64,000 bases of DNA from NCBI RefSeq assembly GCF_046557915.1, contig NZ_JBHEBG010000001.1:1550001-1614000 (forward strand). The letters are read 5' to 3'. Positions 17,881 to 28,100 of the stretch are shown one piece after another (the first letter of the stretch is position 1; every line of letters begins with the position of its first letter). This stretch comes from JBHEBG01 sp046557915. Its GTDB lineage: Bacteria > Bacteroidota > Bacteroidia > Flavobacteriales > Flavobacteriaceae. A program made the translations under genes and the position numbers. The notes beneath the pieces are model-generated. The model made no database searches. It saw only the letters and a program-made list of their open reading frames with translations, and was not told the origin of the DNA.

Positions 17881-19205
17881 TGAATTCGCTCCCCACGATC
17901 AGTAGATATCAGGTTTTTAAACATCGTAAACGAATACTGGCCAACCCATTGCCCTATCACAACGAGAATTTTGAGAAGTTTGGTGATGTTTTTAGGATAA
18001 AGGTAAGTCACAAGATTCCCGTTGTTTTCACTAGAAACCCGGCCCAGATTAAGCACATCCTGCAAAAACAACATAAAAAATATTACAAATCCCCTATACA
18101 AACGGTAGATTTGGCCAAATATATAGGTCATGGGATACTTACTTCCAACGGACTGCATTGGCGTACCCACCGTCGTATGGTACAACCTGCCTTTCATAAA
18201 AAAAAACTAGAAGGACTGCTAAATATAATGAAGGATGCCATTGTGGGCGAGTTGCAACGTATTGAAACCAACAAGGCCCTGGATGTTTTTCCGTTAATGA
18301 GCGATCTGGCTTTTCAGGTAGTGGCAAAATCGCTCTTTAGCAGATCGGACATCCGTAATCAAATGGAACGCTTACAGCTCATTACGGCGGCAAACCAAAA
18401 AATGCTGATAAAAGAAATGAGACAGCCCTATTTTAGTTGGTGGTTTAGGCTAACAGGTGAAATAGGAAAGCACTTAAAACTATCCAAAGAGGGAAGGGGG
18501 TTGCTCAATGAGATTATTGAGGAGCGGTTGGCACCTGAAGAGGAAAAGGATGATCTGTTGGATATGTTATTGGCGGCCAGATACGAAGATGGCACACCTA
18601 TGTCTAGGGAACAACTGTTGGATGAGGTTGTAATTTTATTTACGGCCGGACATGAGACTACCGCCAATGCACTAAGTTTTGCTCTTTTTCTTTTAGCAAA
18701 GCATCCAGAGGTTCAGAACAAGGCCAGACAAGAGGTGATGGGCATTGATATTGCCGCGGGCGATATCTTTCAGCAGATAGGACAACTATCTTTTGTGAAA
18801 CAATGTGTAGAGGAAGCATTGCGTTTGTACCCCCCAGCCTATGTCATTGATAGAATATTGATGGAAGAAGATACCTTTGAGGGTATCACTTATGATAAAG
18901 GCACACTTTTTCTAATGTCTATTTATGAAATCCATAGGTATTCCAAATTTTGGGAAACACCGGAAGAATTTTGTCCAGAGCGTTTTGATGCTGCTAATGG
19001 TAAGGACTTTTCGGAGTACTACTATCCTTTTGGTGCCGGACCTAGAATGTGTGTAGGCAACAATTTTGCCATGTACGAAATGATCCTGACCTTAGCGGAA
19101 ATACTTCAGAAGTACAAAATATCAACCACAATGGAAACCGTGGAAATAAATCCCATGATATCCTTAAAACCTGAAAAACCTACTTTGACGTTCTCTACAT
19201 TTTGA
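17880..19205 (+). CDS. Cytochrome P450
   Basis: The 441-residue P450 has the oxygen-binding I-helix motif AGHETTANAL, the ExxR motif in EEALRLYPP, the PERF-like region CPERF, and heme-thiolate cysteine C391 in FGAGPRMCVGNNFA. No membrane anchor or signal is evident, so it should be a soluble bacterial P450 needing a separate redox partner, and none is encoded nearby. Its ATG overlaps the last base of the ruvB stop (TAATG), suggesting translational coupling despite no functional link. Overall sequence resembles the fatty-acid or alkane-hydroxylating-type P450s common in Bacteroidota, but the substrate cannot be inferred. It is not part of an obvious biosynthetic cluster. Confidence 0.94.
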   Translation: MNSLPTISRYQVFKHRKRILANPLPYHNENFEKFGDVFRIKVSHKIPVVFTRNPAQIKHILQKQHKKYYKSPIQTVDLAKYIGHGILTSNGLHWRTHRRMVQPAFHKKKLEGLLNIMKDAIVGELQRIETNKALDVFPLMSDLAFQVVAKSLFSRSDIRNQMERLQLITAANQKMLIKEMRQPYFSWWFRLTGEIGKHLKLSKEGRGLLNEIIEERLAPEEEKDDLLDMLLAARYEDGTPMSREQLLDEVVILFTAGHETTANALSFALFLLAKHPEVQNKARQEVMGIDIAAGDIFQQIGQLSFVKQCVEEALRLYPPAYVIDRILMEEDTFEGITYDKGTLFLMSIYEIHRYSKFWETPEEFCPERFDAANGKDFSEYYYPFGAGPRMCVGNNFAMYEMILTLAEILQKYKISTTMETVEINPMISLKPEKPTLTFSTF

Positions 19206-19275
19206 GTTTGAAAAAGTATAATTTATTGCCGTAATTTAATGTGATGTTCTAACATTTTTTGTTAGTATCCGTTCA

Positions 19276-20196
19276 ATGAAAAACTTAAGCAATCATACCT
19301 CATTAATTAAGTCCGAAGCCAAACGCCTTGGTTTTTTGTCTTGTGGTATATCCAAGGCCGATTTCTTGGAGGAGGAGGCACCGCGTTTAGAAAAATGGCT
19401 GCAATCCAATATGCATGGGGAAATGCAGTACATGGAAAACCACTTTGACAAACGGTTAGATCCTCGATTATTGGTGGATGGTTCCAAATCGGTAATCTCC
19501 CTCTTGCTCAATTATTTTCCCGAACACTCCCAAAATACAGATAGCTACAAGGTTTCCAAATATGCCTATGGACAAGATTATCATCATGTTATAAAATCAA
19601 AACTCCGGCAATTACAAGAATTTATTTCTGAAAAGATTGGAGAGGTTAATGGCAGGGCCTTTGTGGACTCGGCTCCAGTACTTGATAAGGCCTGGGCGGC
19701 CAAAAGTGGTTTGGGGTGGATTGGCAAACACAGTAATTTGCTAACACAGCAGGTGGGTTCGTTCTATTTTATTGCAGAACTCATTGTGGATATGGAATTG
19801 GAATACGACGCTCCGGTTACCGACCATTGCGGTACCTGTACGGCCTGTCTTGATGCATGCCCTACCCAAGCCATAGTTGAGCCCTATATAGTAGATGGCA
19901 GCAAATGCATCTCCTACTTCACTATTGAACTAAAGAATGAAATTCCTACCACGGTACAAGGCCAATTTGACGATTGGATGTTTGGGTGCGACATATGCCA
20001 AGACGTATGTCCGTGGAACAAATTTTCTAAACCTCATAGCGAGCCCCTTTTTAACCCAAATCCCGAACTATTGTCTATGACCAAAAAAGATTGGGAAGAA
20101 ATTACGGAGGAAGTTTTTAAGAAAGTGTTCCAAAAATCCGCGGTAAAACGTACCAAATTCTCCGGTTTAAAACGAAATATCAGTTTTTTAAAGTAA
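19276..20196 (+). CDS. queG: Epoxyqueuosine reductase QueG
   Basis: The 306-residue protein has the cobalamin-dependent QueG features: the active-site stretch FVDSAPVLDKAWAAKSG (from about residue 129), GWIGKHSNLL, and two [4Fe-4S] motifs, C185-x2-C188-x2-C191-x3-C195 (CGTCTACLDACP) and GCDICQDVCPWN. It catalyses the last step of queuosine synthesis, reducing epoxyqueuosine in tRNA wobble positions. Length is somewhat short relative to forms carrying C-terminal HEAT repeats but normal for Bacteroidota. It lies 70 bp after the P450 gene and is followed by a perfect 22-bp palindrome. Confidence 0.95.
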   Translation: MKNLSNHTSLIKSEAKRLGFLSCGISKADFLEEEAPRLEKWLQSNMHGEMQYMENHFDKRLDPRLLVDGSKSVISLLLNYFPEHSQNTDSYKVSKYAYGQDYHHVIKSKLRQLQEFISEKIGEVNGRAFVDSAPVLDKAWAAKSGLGWIGKHSNLLTQQVGSFYFIAELIVDMELEYDAPVTDHCGTCTACLDACPTQAIVEPYIVDGSKCISYFTIELKNEIPTTVQGQFDDWMFGCDICQDVCPWNKFSKPHSEPLFNPNPELLSMTKKDWEEITEEVFKKVFQKSAVKRTKFSGLKRNISFLK

Positions 20197-20204
20197 CACT
20201 TCAC

Positions 20205-20226
20205 ACAACTACATCGATGTAGTTGT
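20205..20226. repeat. Perfect 22-bp palindrome downstream of queG
   Basis: Bases 20205-20226 form a perfect inverted repeat with no spacer: arm ACAACTACATC and its exact complement. It starts 8 bp after the queG stop and has no T-tract on either side, so it does not look like an intrinsic terminator. An operator site or a factor-dependent end is possible. The rest of the 223-bp gap before the symporter gene shows no promoter match I would defend. Confidence 0.75.
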
Positions 20227-20419
20227 CCATAGCACTCATTTTACTGTTAAGATTTTTTTAAGAAAAAATTAAAAATACTATATTGGGAAGTCGCAATATT
20301 TTGAGAATTCCTTAATAATCTGTTGTAAAAGTTTGGGTATGTGCAAATAACCCGGATCAAGATTATGAAGAATCAAATTGCGCGCTCGCTAACTATAACT
20401 AAACTAAACTAACAAAATT

Positions 20420-22138
20420 ATGAGTGGATTAGAAACCTTGGACATTGTTGTAATTCTGGTATATCTGGTCGGAATTGTCATCTATGGAATATCAAAGTCT
20501 AAACGAAGCAGTTCCGAAGATTATTTTTTAGGAGGTAGAACAATGACCTGGCCTATTGTGGGTATAGCGCTGTTCTCTGCAAACATTTCTAGCTCTACCC
20601 TGGTAGGACTTGCCTCGGATGCATTTCAAACCAATATCAACGTATATAACTACGAATGGTTTGCCGTGGTAATATTGATTTTCTTTGCTATTTTCTTCTT
20701 ACCATTTTATCTGAGGTCTGGCGTATATACCATGCCAGAATTTTTGGAAAGACGCTATGATAGAAGATCACGATACTACTTCTCTTTTGTAACCATCGTT
20801 GCCAACGTGTTGGTAGATACTGCAGCAGGTCTATATGTTGGAAGTATAGTGCTTAAACTACTTTTTCCTGAGATCAGCAGTACCACAATAATTATTCTTT
20901 TGGCCGTAGCCGCGGCAGCGTATACAATTCCCGGGGGTCTTAACTCGGTAATACAAACCGAAGTAATTCAGGCCGTACTGTTAATTATTGGTTCTTGTCT
21001 GTTGACCTATTTTGCCTTTGATGAACTGGGCGGTGGATGGAATGGTATGATGACCAAGTTGGATGCTATGCTGGCTTCTGGAGAGGTTAATTTTGGTGAT
21101 AAGGCGGCAGAAGGAAAGTACATACCCGCCAATTCTGGGGAGGTCTTTAGCCTAGTGCGTCCGGACAATGACGAATTTATGCCTTGGTGGGGATTGCTTA
21201 CAGGAGTACCACTATTGGCTTTTTATTTCTGGGTTACCAACCAGTTTATGGTACAGCGCGTACTTGGCGCAAAAGATTTAAATCACGGTAGATGGGGTGC
21301 ATTGTTCGCAGGTTTACTAAAACTCCCTGTAATCTTTATTATGGTGGTCCCAGGTGTATTGGCCCTGTTATTGTTCAATCAATTAGACATCTCTAATTTA
21401 AACTATCCCCTTCCCGATGGAGGCACCTGTGAAAACCTGGCAGATTGTCCTAACCTAACCTATCCGGTATTGTTGTTTCAACTACTTCCTACCGGTGTAT
21501 TGGGATTGGTAGTGGCCGGTTTGTTGGCGGCTATGATGTCTTCGGTGTCCGCAACATTCAATTCGGCCTCCACACTAATAACTATGGATTTTGTAAAGCA
21601 ATTAAAACCAGAGCTAACTAGTAAGCAATTGGTTAGGGCCGGACAAATAGCTACAATAGCTTTGGTAATCTTGGCTTCTCTATGGGTTCCTTTCATAGAA
21701 AAGGTCAGCGATTCTTTATGGGGCTACTTACAGCTTGTCATTGCGTTTACGAGTCCGCCGGTTGTTGCAGCATTTGTTTTGGGCTTGTTTTGGAAACGGG
21801 CCAATGGAACCGGCGCTTTTGTGGGCCTTTTAGTGGGCGGTGCAATAGCCATATTTATGATACTTTCCGTAGCATTTGATATTTCCCCGTACATAAACGA
21901 TTTGCACTTTTTGGCCAAGGCCAATCTACTTTTCGTGGTTAGTTTAATAATACATATCGTGGTTAGTTTATCTACAGCGGCACCCGATGCACAAAAGGTA
22001 ACCGATTATACATACAGAAAAGAACTGTTTACCATAGAGACCGAGGAACTGAAGTTGGTGCCATGGTATAAGAACTACAGATATCTTGCCTGTATCTTGT
22101 TATTGGTAACTGCAATTATCGTAGGTTGGTTCTGGTAA
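20420..22138 (+). CDS. Sodium:solute symporter family (SSS/SGLT) transporter
   Basis: The 572-residue protein has about 14 hydrophobic helices and SSS motifs: SSEDYFLGGRTMTWP after helix 1, GIALFSANISSSTLVGLAS in the sodium-binding unwound helix, AYTIPGGLNSVIQTEVIQA, and the later MMSSVSATFNSASTLITMDF. It resembles the SGLT branch used for sugars, inositol or related small solutes with Na+. The substrate cannot be fixed from sequence, and there are no catabolic neighbours to indicate it. A clear terminator follows, so it is probably monocistronic. The leader contains short AACTAAACTAAACTAAC repeats directly before the start. Confidence 0.92.
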   Translation: MSGLETLDIVVILVYLVGIVIYGISKSKRSSSEDYFLGGRTMTWPIVGIALFSANISSSTLVGLASDAFQTNINVYNYEWFAVVILIFFAIFFLPFYLRSGVYTMPEFLERRYDRRSRYYFSFVTIVANVLVDTAAGLYVGSIVLKLLFPEISSTTIIILLAVAAAAYTIPGGLNSVIQTEVIQAVLLIIGSCLLTYFAFDELGGGWNGMMTKLDAMLASGEVNFGDKAAEGKYIPANSGEVFSLVRPDNDEFMPWWGLLTGVPLLAFYFWVTNQFMVQRVLGAKDLNHGRWGALFAGLLKLPVIFIMVVPGVLALLLFNQLDISNLNYPLPDGGTCENLADCPNLTYPVLLFQLLPTGVLGLVVAGLLAAMMSSVSATFNSASTLITMDFVKQLKPELTSKQLVRAGQIATIALVILASLWVPFIEKVSDSLWGYLQLVIAFTSPPVVAAFVLGLFWKRANGTGAFVGLLVGGAIAIFMILSVAFDISPYINDLHFLAKANLLFVVSLIIHIVVSLSTAAPDAQKVTDYTYRKELFTIETEELKLVPWYKNYRYLACILLLVTAIIVGWFW

Positions 22139-22160
22139 GAAACCATAAAATTAGCTTTAC

Positions 22161-22192
22161 AAAAAGCATTGGTTTAAAACCAATGCTTTTTT
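22161..22192 (+). terminator. Rho-independent terminator after the symporter gene
   Basis: Arms GCATTGG and CCAATGC, extended by flanking A and T runs, form a hairpin ending in six T residues. It lies 22 bp after the stop codon and separates this gene from the maeB promoter. Confidence 0.9.
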
Positions 22193-22207
22193 ATTTGGCA
22201 CATATTG

Positions 22208-22237
22208 TTTGCCATGTAAAGAATACCATTAAATTTG
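22208..22237 (+). promoter_or_regulatory. Bacteroidota-type promoter for maeB
   Basis: TTTG (22208-22211), 18 bp, TAAATTTG (22230-22237). Both elements match the consensus exactly and the spacing is normal. The maeB ATG is at 22256, giving a leader of about 12 nt. Confidence 0.85.
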
Positions 22238-22255
22238 TTTCTTAATTCTTAGTTC

Positions 22256-24553
22256 ATGAGCGAGGAAAAGAAAAGGCAAGAAGCACTGGATTACCACTCC
22301 AAACCAGAGCCGGGTAAGATAAAGATTGTGCCAACAACACCATATGCCACACAACGAGATTTGGCACTTGCCTATTCTCCAGGGGTGGCAGAACCCTGTT
22401 TGGAAATAAAAAATAACGTTGATGACGTTTATAAGTATACAGCCAAAGGAAATATTGTTGCCGTTATTTCCAATGGAACGGCAGTTTTAGGATTGGGAGA
22501 TATTGGTCCGGAAGCATCCAAACCTGTAATGGAAGGAAAGAGTCTCTTGTTCAAGATCTTTGCCGATATTGATGGAATAGATATTGAATTGGACACTAAG
22601 GACGTAGATAAATTTGTGGAAACCGTAAAGATTATTGCCCCAACCTTTGGAGGTATTAATTTGGAGGACATTAAAGCTCCCGAAGCTTTTGAAATAGAGC
22701 GAAGACTAAAGGAAGAATTGGATATTCCGGTAATGCACGACGACCAGCATGGAACGGCCATCATTTCCGCCGCGGCCTTGTTGAATGCTCTGGAGATTGC
22801 AGGTAAAAAAATTGAAAAAGTACGTATTGTAGTTAGTGGTGCTGGCGCTGCGGCGGTATCCTGTACAAGATTGTACAAAGATTTTGGGGCTTCTGGCAAA
22901 AACATAGTAATGCTAGATAGCAAAGGTGTTATCCGTAGTGATCGGGATAATCTGTCCAAGGAAAAATTGGAGTTTGCCACCGATAGAAAAGTAAGCACTC
23001 TAGAAGAAGCTATGGAAGATGCGGACGTTTTTATAGGGCTTTCCAAAGCAGATATCGTTACCCCGAAAATGTTGAAGTTAATGGCAAAGGACCCTATCGT
23101 TTTTGCCATGGCCAATCCGGATCCGGAAATTGCCTATAACTTGGCATGTAAGACCAGGGACGATATTATTATGGCCACCGGGCGTTCCGATCATCCCAAT
23201 CAAGTAAACAATGTTCTAGGGTTTCCTTTTATATTTAGAGGAGCTTTGGACGTGCGGGCTACTAAGATAAACGAAGCCATGAAAATGGCAGCGGTAAAGG
23301 CCTTGGCAGAGCTGGCAAAACAACCAGTTCCCGAACAAGTGAATATTGCCTATGGCAAAACCAGACTTACTTTCGGAAAACAATATATAATACCGAAACC
23401 CTTTGACCCCCGACTTATTACGGAAATACCTCCTGCAGTAGCAAAGGCAGCAATGGATAGCGGGGTGGCAAAGGCCCCGATAACCGATTGGGAAAAATAT
23501 AGGGAAGGACTATTTCAACGGTCTGGCAATGATAACAAGGTAGTACGCTTGCTACATAACAGGGCCAAGGTAAACCCTAAAAAAATTGTATACGCCGAGG
23601 CAGAACAATTAGATGTACTCAAAGCTGCACAAATAGCATATGACGAGGGTATCGCAGAACCCATTTTGTTGGGGGATAGAGAAACCATTGAAGTTTTAAA
23701 AAAGCAGTTGGAATTTGATGCCGATGTGTCAATAATTGATCCGGTTTCCGAGGAATCTTCGCAAAAAAGAGCCCAATACGCCAACAAATACTGGAAAGCA
23801 CGCCGAAGAAGTGGGTCTACCTTGTACAGTGCTGGCGTTAAAATGAGGGCGCGCAACTATTTTGCGGCCATGATGGTTTTGGAAGGCGATGCCGACGGCA
23901 TGATTTCTGGTTATTCCAGAGCTTATTCTACCGTGGTTAGGCCAATATTTGAAGTCATAGGACGCGCATCGAGAGTAAAAAGGGTGGCTACCGTAAATAT
24001 TATGATTACCGATAGAGGACCTCTGTTTTTAGCGGATACTTCAATAAATATAGATCCCAATGCCGAGGAGATTGCCGAAATTGCCCAAATGACGGCAAAT
24101 GTAGCAGCTACCTTTGGTTTTAAACCAGTGTTGGCCTTATTGTCCTACGCCAATTTTGGGTCGTCTACCCATCCACATGCAAAGAAGGTAAGAGAGGCAG
24201 CAAGCATTTTACACGAGCGTTGTCCCAATATTGTGGTAGACGGTGAAATCCAAACAGATTTTGCACTTAACAAAGAACTGCACAAGAATACGTTTCCGTT
24301 TTCTAAATTGGCAGGAAAGAAAGTGAACACCTTAATTTTTCCTAATTTGGAAGCTGCCAATATCACCTATAAATTGTTGAAGGAGCTTAACAGTGCCGAT
24401 TCTATTGGACCTATTATGGTAGGATTAAGGAAATCCGTGCATATTCTTCAGATGGGTGCCAGCGTGGATGAAATTGTTAATATGACGGCCGTTGCCGTTA
24501 TAGATGCCCAGGAAAGGGAAAAAAGAAAAGAGGCCAAATTGGGTTATAAATAA
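22256..24553 (+). CDS. maeB: NADP-dependent malic enzyme with C-terminal phosphotransacetylase-like domain
   Basis: The 765-residue MaeB-type enzyme has two parts. The malic domain (about 1-430) shows TTPYATQRDLALAYSPGVAEP, VMHDDQHGTAI and the nucleotide-binding VVSGAGAAAVSC. The second part (about 440-765) is homologous to phosphate acetyltransferase (SGYSRAYSTVVRPIFEVIG, LSYANFGSSTHPHAKKV). It converts malate to pyruvate and CO2 with NADP+. In characterised MaeB proteins the PTA-like domain is a regulatory module that senses acetyl-CoA rather than an active transferase. Length is as expected. It has its own promoter and leads into ruvA and sprA with 59- and 5-bp gaps. Confidence 0.96.
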   Translation: MSEEKKRQEALDYHSKPEPGKIKIVPTTPYATQRDLALAYSPGVAEPCLEIKNNVDDVYKYTAKGNIVAVISNGTAVLGLGDIGPEASKPVMEGKSLLFKIFADIDGIDIELDTKDVDKFVETVKIIAPTFGGINLEDIKAPEAFEIERRLKEELDIPVMHDDQHGTAIISAAALLNALEIAGKKIEKVRIVVSGAGAAAVSCTRLYKDFGASGKNIVMLDSKGVIRSDRDNLSKEKLEFATDRKVSTLEEAMEDADVFIGLSKADIVTPKMLKLMAKDPIVFAMANPDPEIAYNLACKTRDDIIMATGRSDHPNQVNNVLGFPFIFRGALDVRATKINEAMKMAAVKALAELAKQPVPEQVNIAYGKTRLTFGKQYIIPKPFDPRLITEIPPAVAKAAMDSGVAKAPITDWEKYREGLFQRSGNDNKVVRLLHNRAKVNPKKIVYAEAEQLDVLKAAQIAYDEGIAEPILLGDRETIEVLKKQLEFDADVSIIDPVSEESSQKRAQYANKYWKARRRSGSTLYSAGVKMRARNYFAAMMVLEGDADGMISGYSRAYSTVVRPIFEVIGRASRVKRVATVNIMITDRGPLFLADTSINIDPNAEEIAEIAQMTANVAATFGFKPVLALLSYANFGSSTHPHAKKVREAASILHERCPNIVVDGEIQTDFALNKELHKNTFPFSKLAGKKVNTLIFPNLEAANITYKLLKELNSADSIGPIMVGLRKSVHILQMGASVDEIVNMTAVAVIDAQEREKRKEAKLGYK

Positions 24554-24612
24554 AGATGAATCCAAAGTTTGTGGTTTCTTTACCATAAAAAGTAATAGTT
24601 AACGATTGTTTT

Positions 24613-25194
24613 ATGATTACCCATTTAAAGGGAAGATTAATAGAAAAGAACCCAACGCATGTAATCATTGAATGTGCCGGGGTAGGTTATTTTATAAACA
24701 TTTCACTAAATACATTTTCTAAACTTGGAGATGGAGAAAACATACAATTGTTTACCCATTTGCAGGTTAAAGAAGATTCACACACGCTCTTCGGTTTTGC
24801 CGAAAAATCGGAGCGAGAAATTTTCAGGTTATTATTATCAGTATCCGGTATCGGATCTAGTACTGCAAGAACAATGTTATCGTCCCTCTCACCCTCCCAG
24901 GTGCGCGATGCCATTGCTACAGAAGATGTGGCCTCTATACAGGCTATAAAGGGCATCGGAGCCAAAACTGCCCAGAGGGTAATTTTGGATCTGAAGGACA
25001 AAATTTTAAAAATTTACGATATTGACGAAGTTTCCCACAATTCGAACAATACAAATAAAGAAGAAGCGTTATCTGCATTAGAGGTTCTTGGATTTGTCCG
25101 AAAGCCAGCCGAAAAGGCGGTGGACAAGGTTTTAAGCCAAGATTCGCTACTAAGCGTAGAGGACATTATTAAACGGGCGCTTAAAAATTTGTAA
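24613..25194 (+). CDS. ruvA: Holliday junction DNA helicase subunit RuvA
   Basis: The 193-residue protein begins MITHLKGRLIEKNPTHVIIE, the normal RuvA OB-fold start. It continues with paired helix-hairpin-helix motifs (LLSVSGIGSSTARTML and IQAIKGIGAKTAQRVILDLK) and ends in the flexible-linked domain III that binds RuvB. It recognises and holds Holliday junctions as a tetramer. It sits between maeB and sprA, apart from ruvB, and its stop is 5 bp before the sprA start. Confidence 0.97.
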   Translation: MITHLKGRLIEKNPTHVIIECAGVGYFINISLNTFSKLGDGENIQLFTHLQVKEDSHTLFGFAEKSEREIFRLLLSVSGIGSSTARTMLSSLSPSQVRDAIATEDVASIQAIKGIGAKTAQRVILDLKDKILKIYDIDEVSHNSNNTNKEEALSALEVLGFVRKPAEKAVDKVLSQDSLLSVEDIIKRALKNL

Positions 25195-25199
25195 TAAAT

Positions 25200-28100
25200 T
25201 TGAAAACAGGGGCAAAACTATTTCTTAAATCATTATTTAAGCTTTTTTTCCTATCCATTATTTTTCTTGGAACTAGTGGCACATTACTGGCGCAAGAAAC
25301 CAATGAGCAGGAGGTAGATTCCGTTAAGACCGGATTTGCCTTGGGAAAACTAGTCTTGGAAACCCCGGCCAGCATAACTTCCAAATATACCTACGACCCC
25401 CAACTAGACCGATATATCTATTCAGAAAGCGTTGGTGATTTTGATATCAGCTACCCTATAATACTTACCCCGGTGCAGTACCGCGAACTGGCGCGCAAAG
25501 AGGGGATGAAATCTTATTTTAAGGAAAAAATAGATGCGTTCTCGGGTAAAAAAGAGGGGAGCGAAGAGGCACGGAAAAATTTACTGCCCAATTTCTATGT
25601 AAACAGCAGCTTTTTCGAATCTGTTTTTGGAGGCAATACGATTGAAGTAATCCCACAGGGATCCGTAGCCATTGATTTAGGGGTCATTTGGCAGAAAAAC
25701 GACAACCCCGCCCTATCACCAAGAAACCGCACCAACCTGTCCTTCGATTTTGATCAACGTATCAGTCTAAGTATGTTGGGTAAAATTGGTGAACGCCTTC
25801 AGGTCACCGCCAATTATGATACTGAGGCAACTTTCGATTTTCAGAACCTTGTAAAATTAGATTATACACCTACCGAGGACGATATCATCAGAAAGATAGA
25901 GGTAGGTAATGTAAATATGCCCCTAAATAGTTCTCTGATTACAGGGGCTCAAAGCCTTTTTGGTATAAAAACACAGCTGCAATTCGGGAAAACTACGGTA
26001 ACGGCGGTTTTTTCCGAGCAACGTTCACAGAACAATACCGTAGTGGCCCAAGGAGGTGGAACACTTAGCGATTTTGAACTTACGGCGCTAGATTATGATG
26101 AGGACAAGCATTTTTTCTTGGCCCAGTTTTTTAGGGATCAGTATGATGATGCTCTCGCAAACTATCCGTTTATTAGGAGTCAGGTTCAAATCACCAGGTT
26201 AGAAGTATGGGTAACCAATAGGAGCCAGCAAACCTTAAACGTAAGAAATGTGGTAGCTATCCAGGATTTAGGTGAGTCCGATCCAGATCAAACCAGGATA
26301 GGCCAATTAAACGGGGACCCTGCCGGTTTCTTTAATATAAGCACCGCTGGAAATTTACCAAGAAACAATGCCAACGATTATGACCCGGCGCTTATTGGTA
26401 CCGGAGCACTAACACAGTCCATACGCGACATAGCCACCGTAGAAGCTGGCTTCAACATTCCTGGCTATCTTGTGAATCAGGGATTTGACTATGCCATACT
26501 GGAAAATGCCAGAAAATTGGATCAGGGTAGGGATTACGATTTCAATTCACAATTGGGTTATGTTTCTTTAAATCAACGGCTAAGCAATGATGAGGTTTTG
26601 GCGGTTGCTTTTCAGTATACTTTCAACGGAGAAGTATATCAAGTGGGTGAATTTGCCAATGGCGGTGTAGATGCCACCACGGTAACGCCGGGGGCATTTA
26701 ACCCCATCAATAACAATACGCTGGTCTTAAAACTTTTAAAGAGCAATATTACCAATGTTACTGACCCCATATGGGATTTGATGATGAAAAACATCTATTC
26801 TACGGGTGCTTTTCAATTGAGTCAGGACGATTTTAAACTTAATATCCTTTATTCAGATCCAACACCTAGAAACTATATTACCCCAGTTGTAGACTTCCCC
26901 CCGCCTCCCGGAGGGGCCAAACCGCTGGAGGAACGCATTTTATTGGATGTTTTTAATCTAGATCGCCTTAACGTATATAACGATGTACAGCCCGGAGGGG
27001 ATGGCTTCTTTGATTTTGTTCCGGGAATTACGGTAGATACCCAATCGGGAAGAATCATATTTACCAAAGTTGAACCTTTCGGTGAATTCCTTTTTGAACA
27101 ATTGGGAGGAGGAACCTATGATGTGGACAATGACCAAGGATATAACGAGAACCAGCAAAAATATGTTTTCAGGAATATGTATGCCAACACCAAGGCTTCT
27201 TCCCTGCAAGATGCGGAGAAAAATAGATTCTTGCTAAAAGGTAGGTACAAATCCGAGGGTAGTAATGGTATTCCCATCGGCGCTTTTAATGTGCCAAGAG
27301 GATCTGTGCGGGTTACTGCAGGAGGTAGACAACTTCAGGAGGGAATAGATTATACGGTAAACTACCAGGCCGGTACCGTACAAATTTTGGACCCAAGTTT
27401 GGAGGCATCGGATACACCTATCAATATTTCAGTAGAGAACAATGCCGTTTTCGGACAACAGACAAGACGTTTTACCGGAATAAATGTAGAGCATCAGGTC
27501 AGCGAAAATTTTGTCTTGGGAGGTACCTTCCTAAATTTGAACGAACGCCCGCTAACGCAAAAATCCAACTTTGGTGTAGAGCCGGTCAACAATACCATAT
27601 TTGGACTTAATGGAAATTTCTCAACAGAAGTGCCTTTCCTAACAAGATTGGTAAATAAACTGCCCAACATAGATACAGACGTCCCCTCTAACATCTCCGT
27701 GCGTGGCGAAGTAGCATTTTTAAAACCAAATTCACCAAAAAACGCAGATTTTCAAGGAGAAACCACAACCTACGTTGATGATTTTGAAGGTGCCCAGGCA
27801 CTTATAGATATCCGATCGTCTTTAGGATGGACATTGGCCAGTGTTCCCGAAGAATTTGCCTCAGGTAAAAATGATCTGGAAACTGGTTTCGAAAGGGCAA
27901 AAATGGCGTGGTATACCATCGATCCAATTTTTTACACCAATCAACGTCCTTCCGGAATTAGCGATAACGATATTTCTACTAACGAAACTAGGAGAATATT
28001 TATAGATGAGGTCTTTCCCCAGGCAGACATCGCCCAAGGTCAGACTACGGTACAAAATTCGTTGGATTTGGCCTACTACCCTAATCAAAAAGGACCCTAT

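Noticed and set aside
17880..20196. P450 as part of a natural-product cluster
   Set aside because: Neighbours are ruvB and queG, both housekeeping; no synthase, transporter or tailoring gene adjoins.
22429..23115. 228-codon minus-strand open frame inside maeB
   Set aside because: It is fully antisense to well-conserved malic enzyme sequence and its translation is Ser/Leu/Ile-rich without any recognisable domain.
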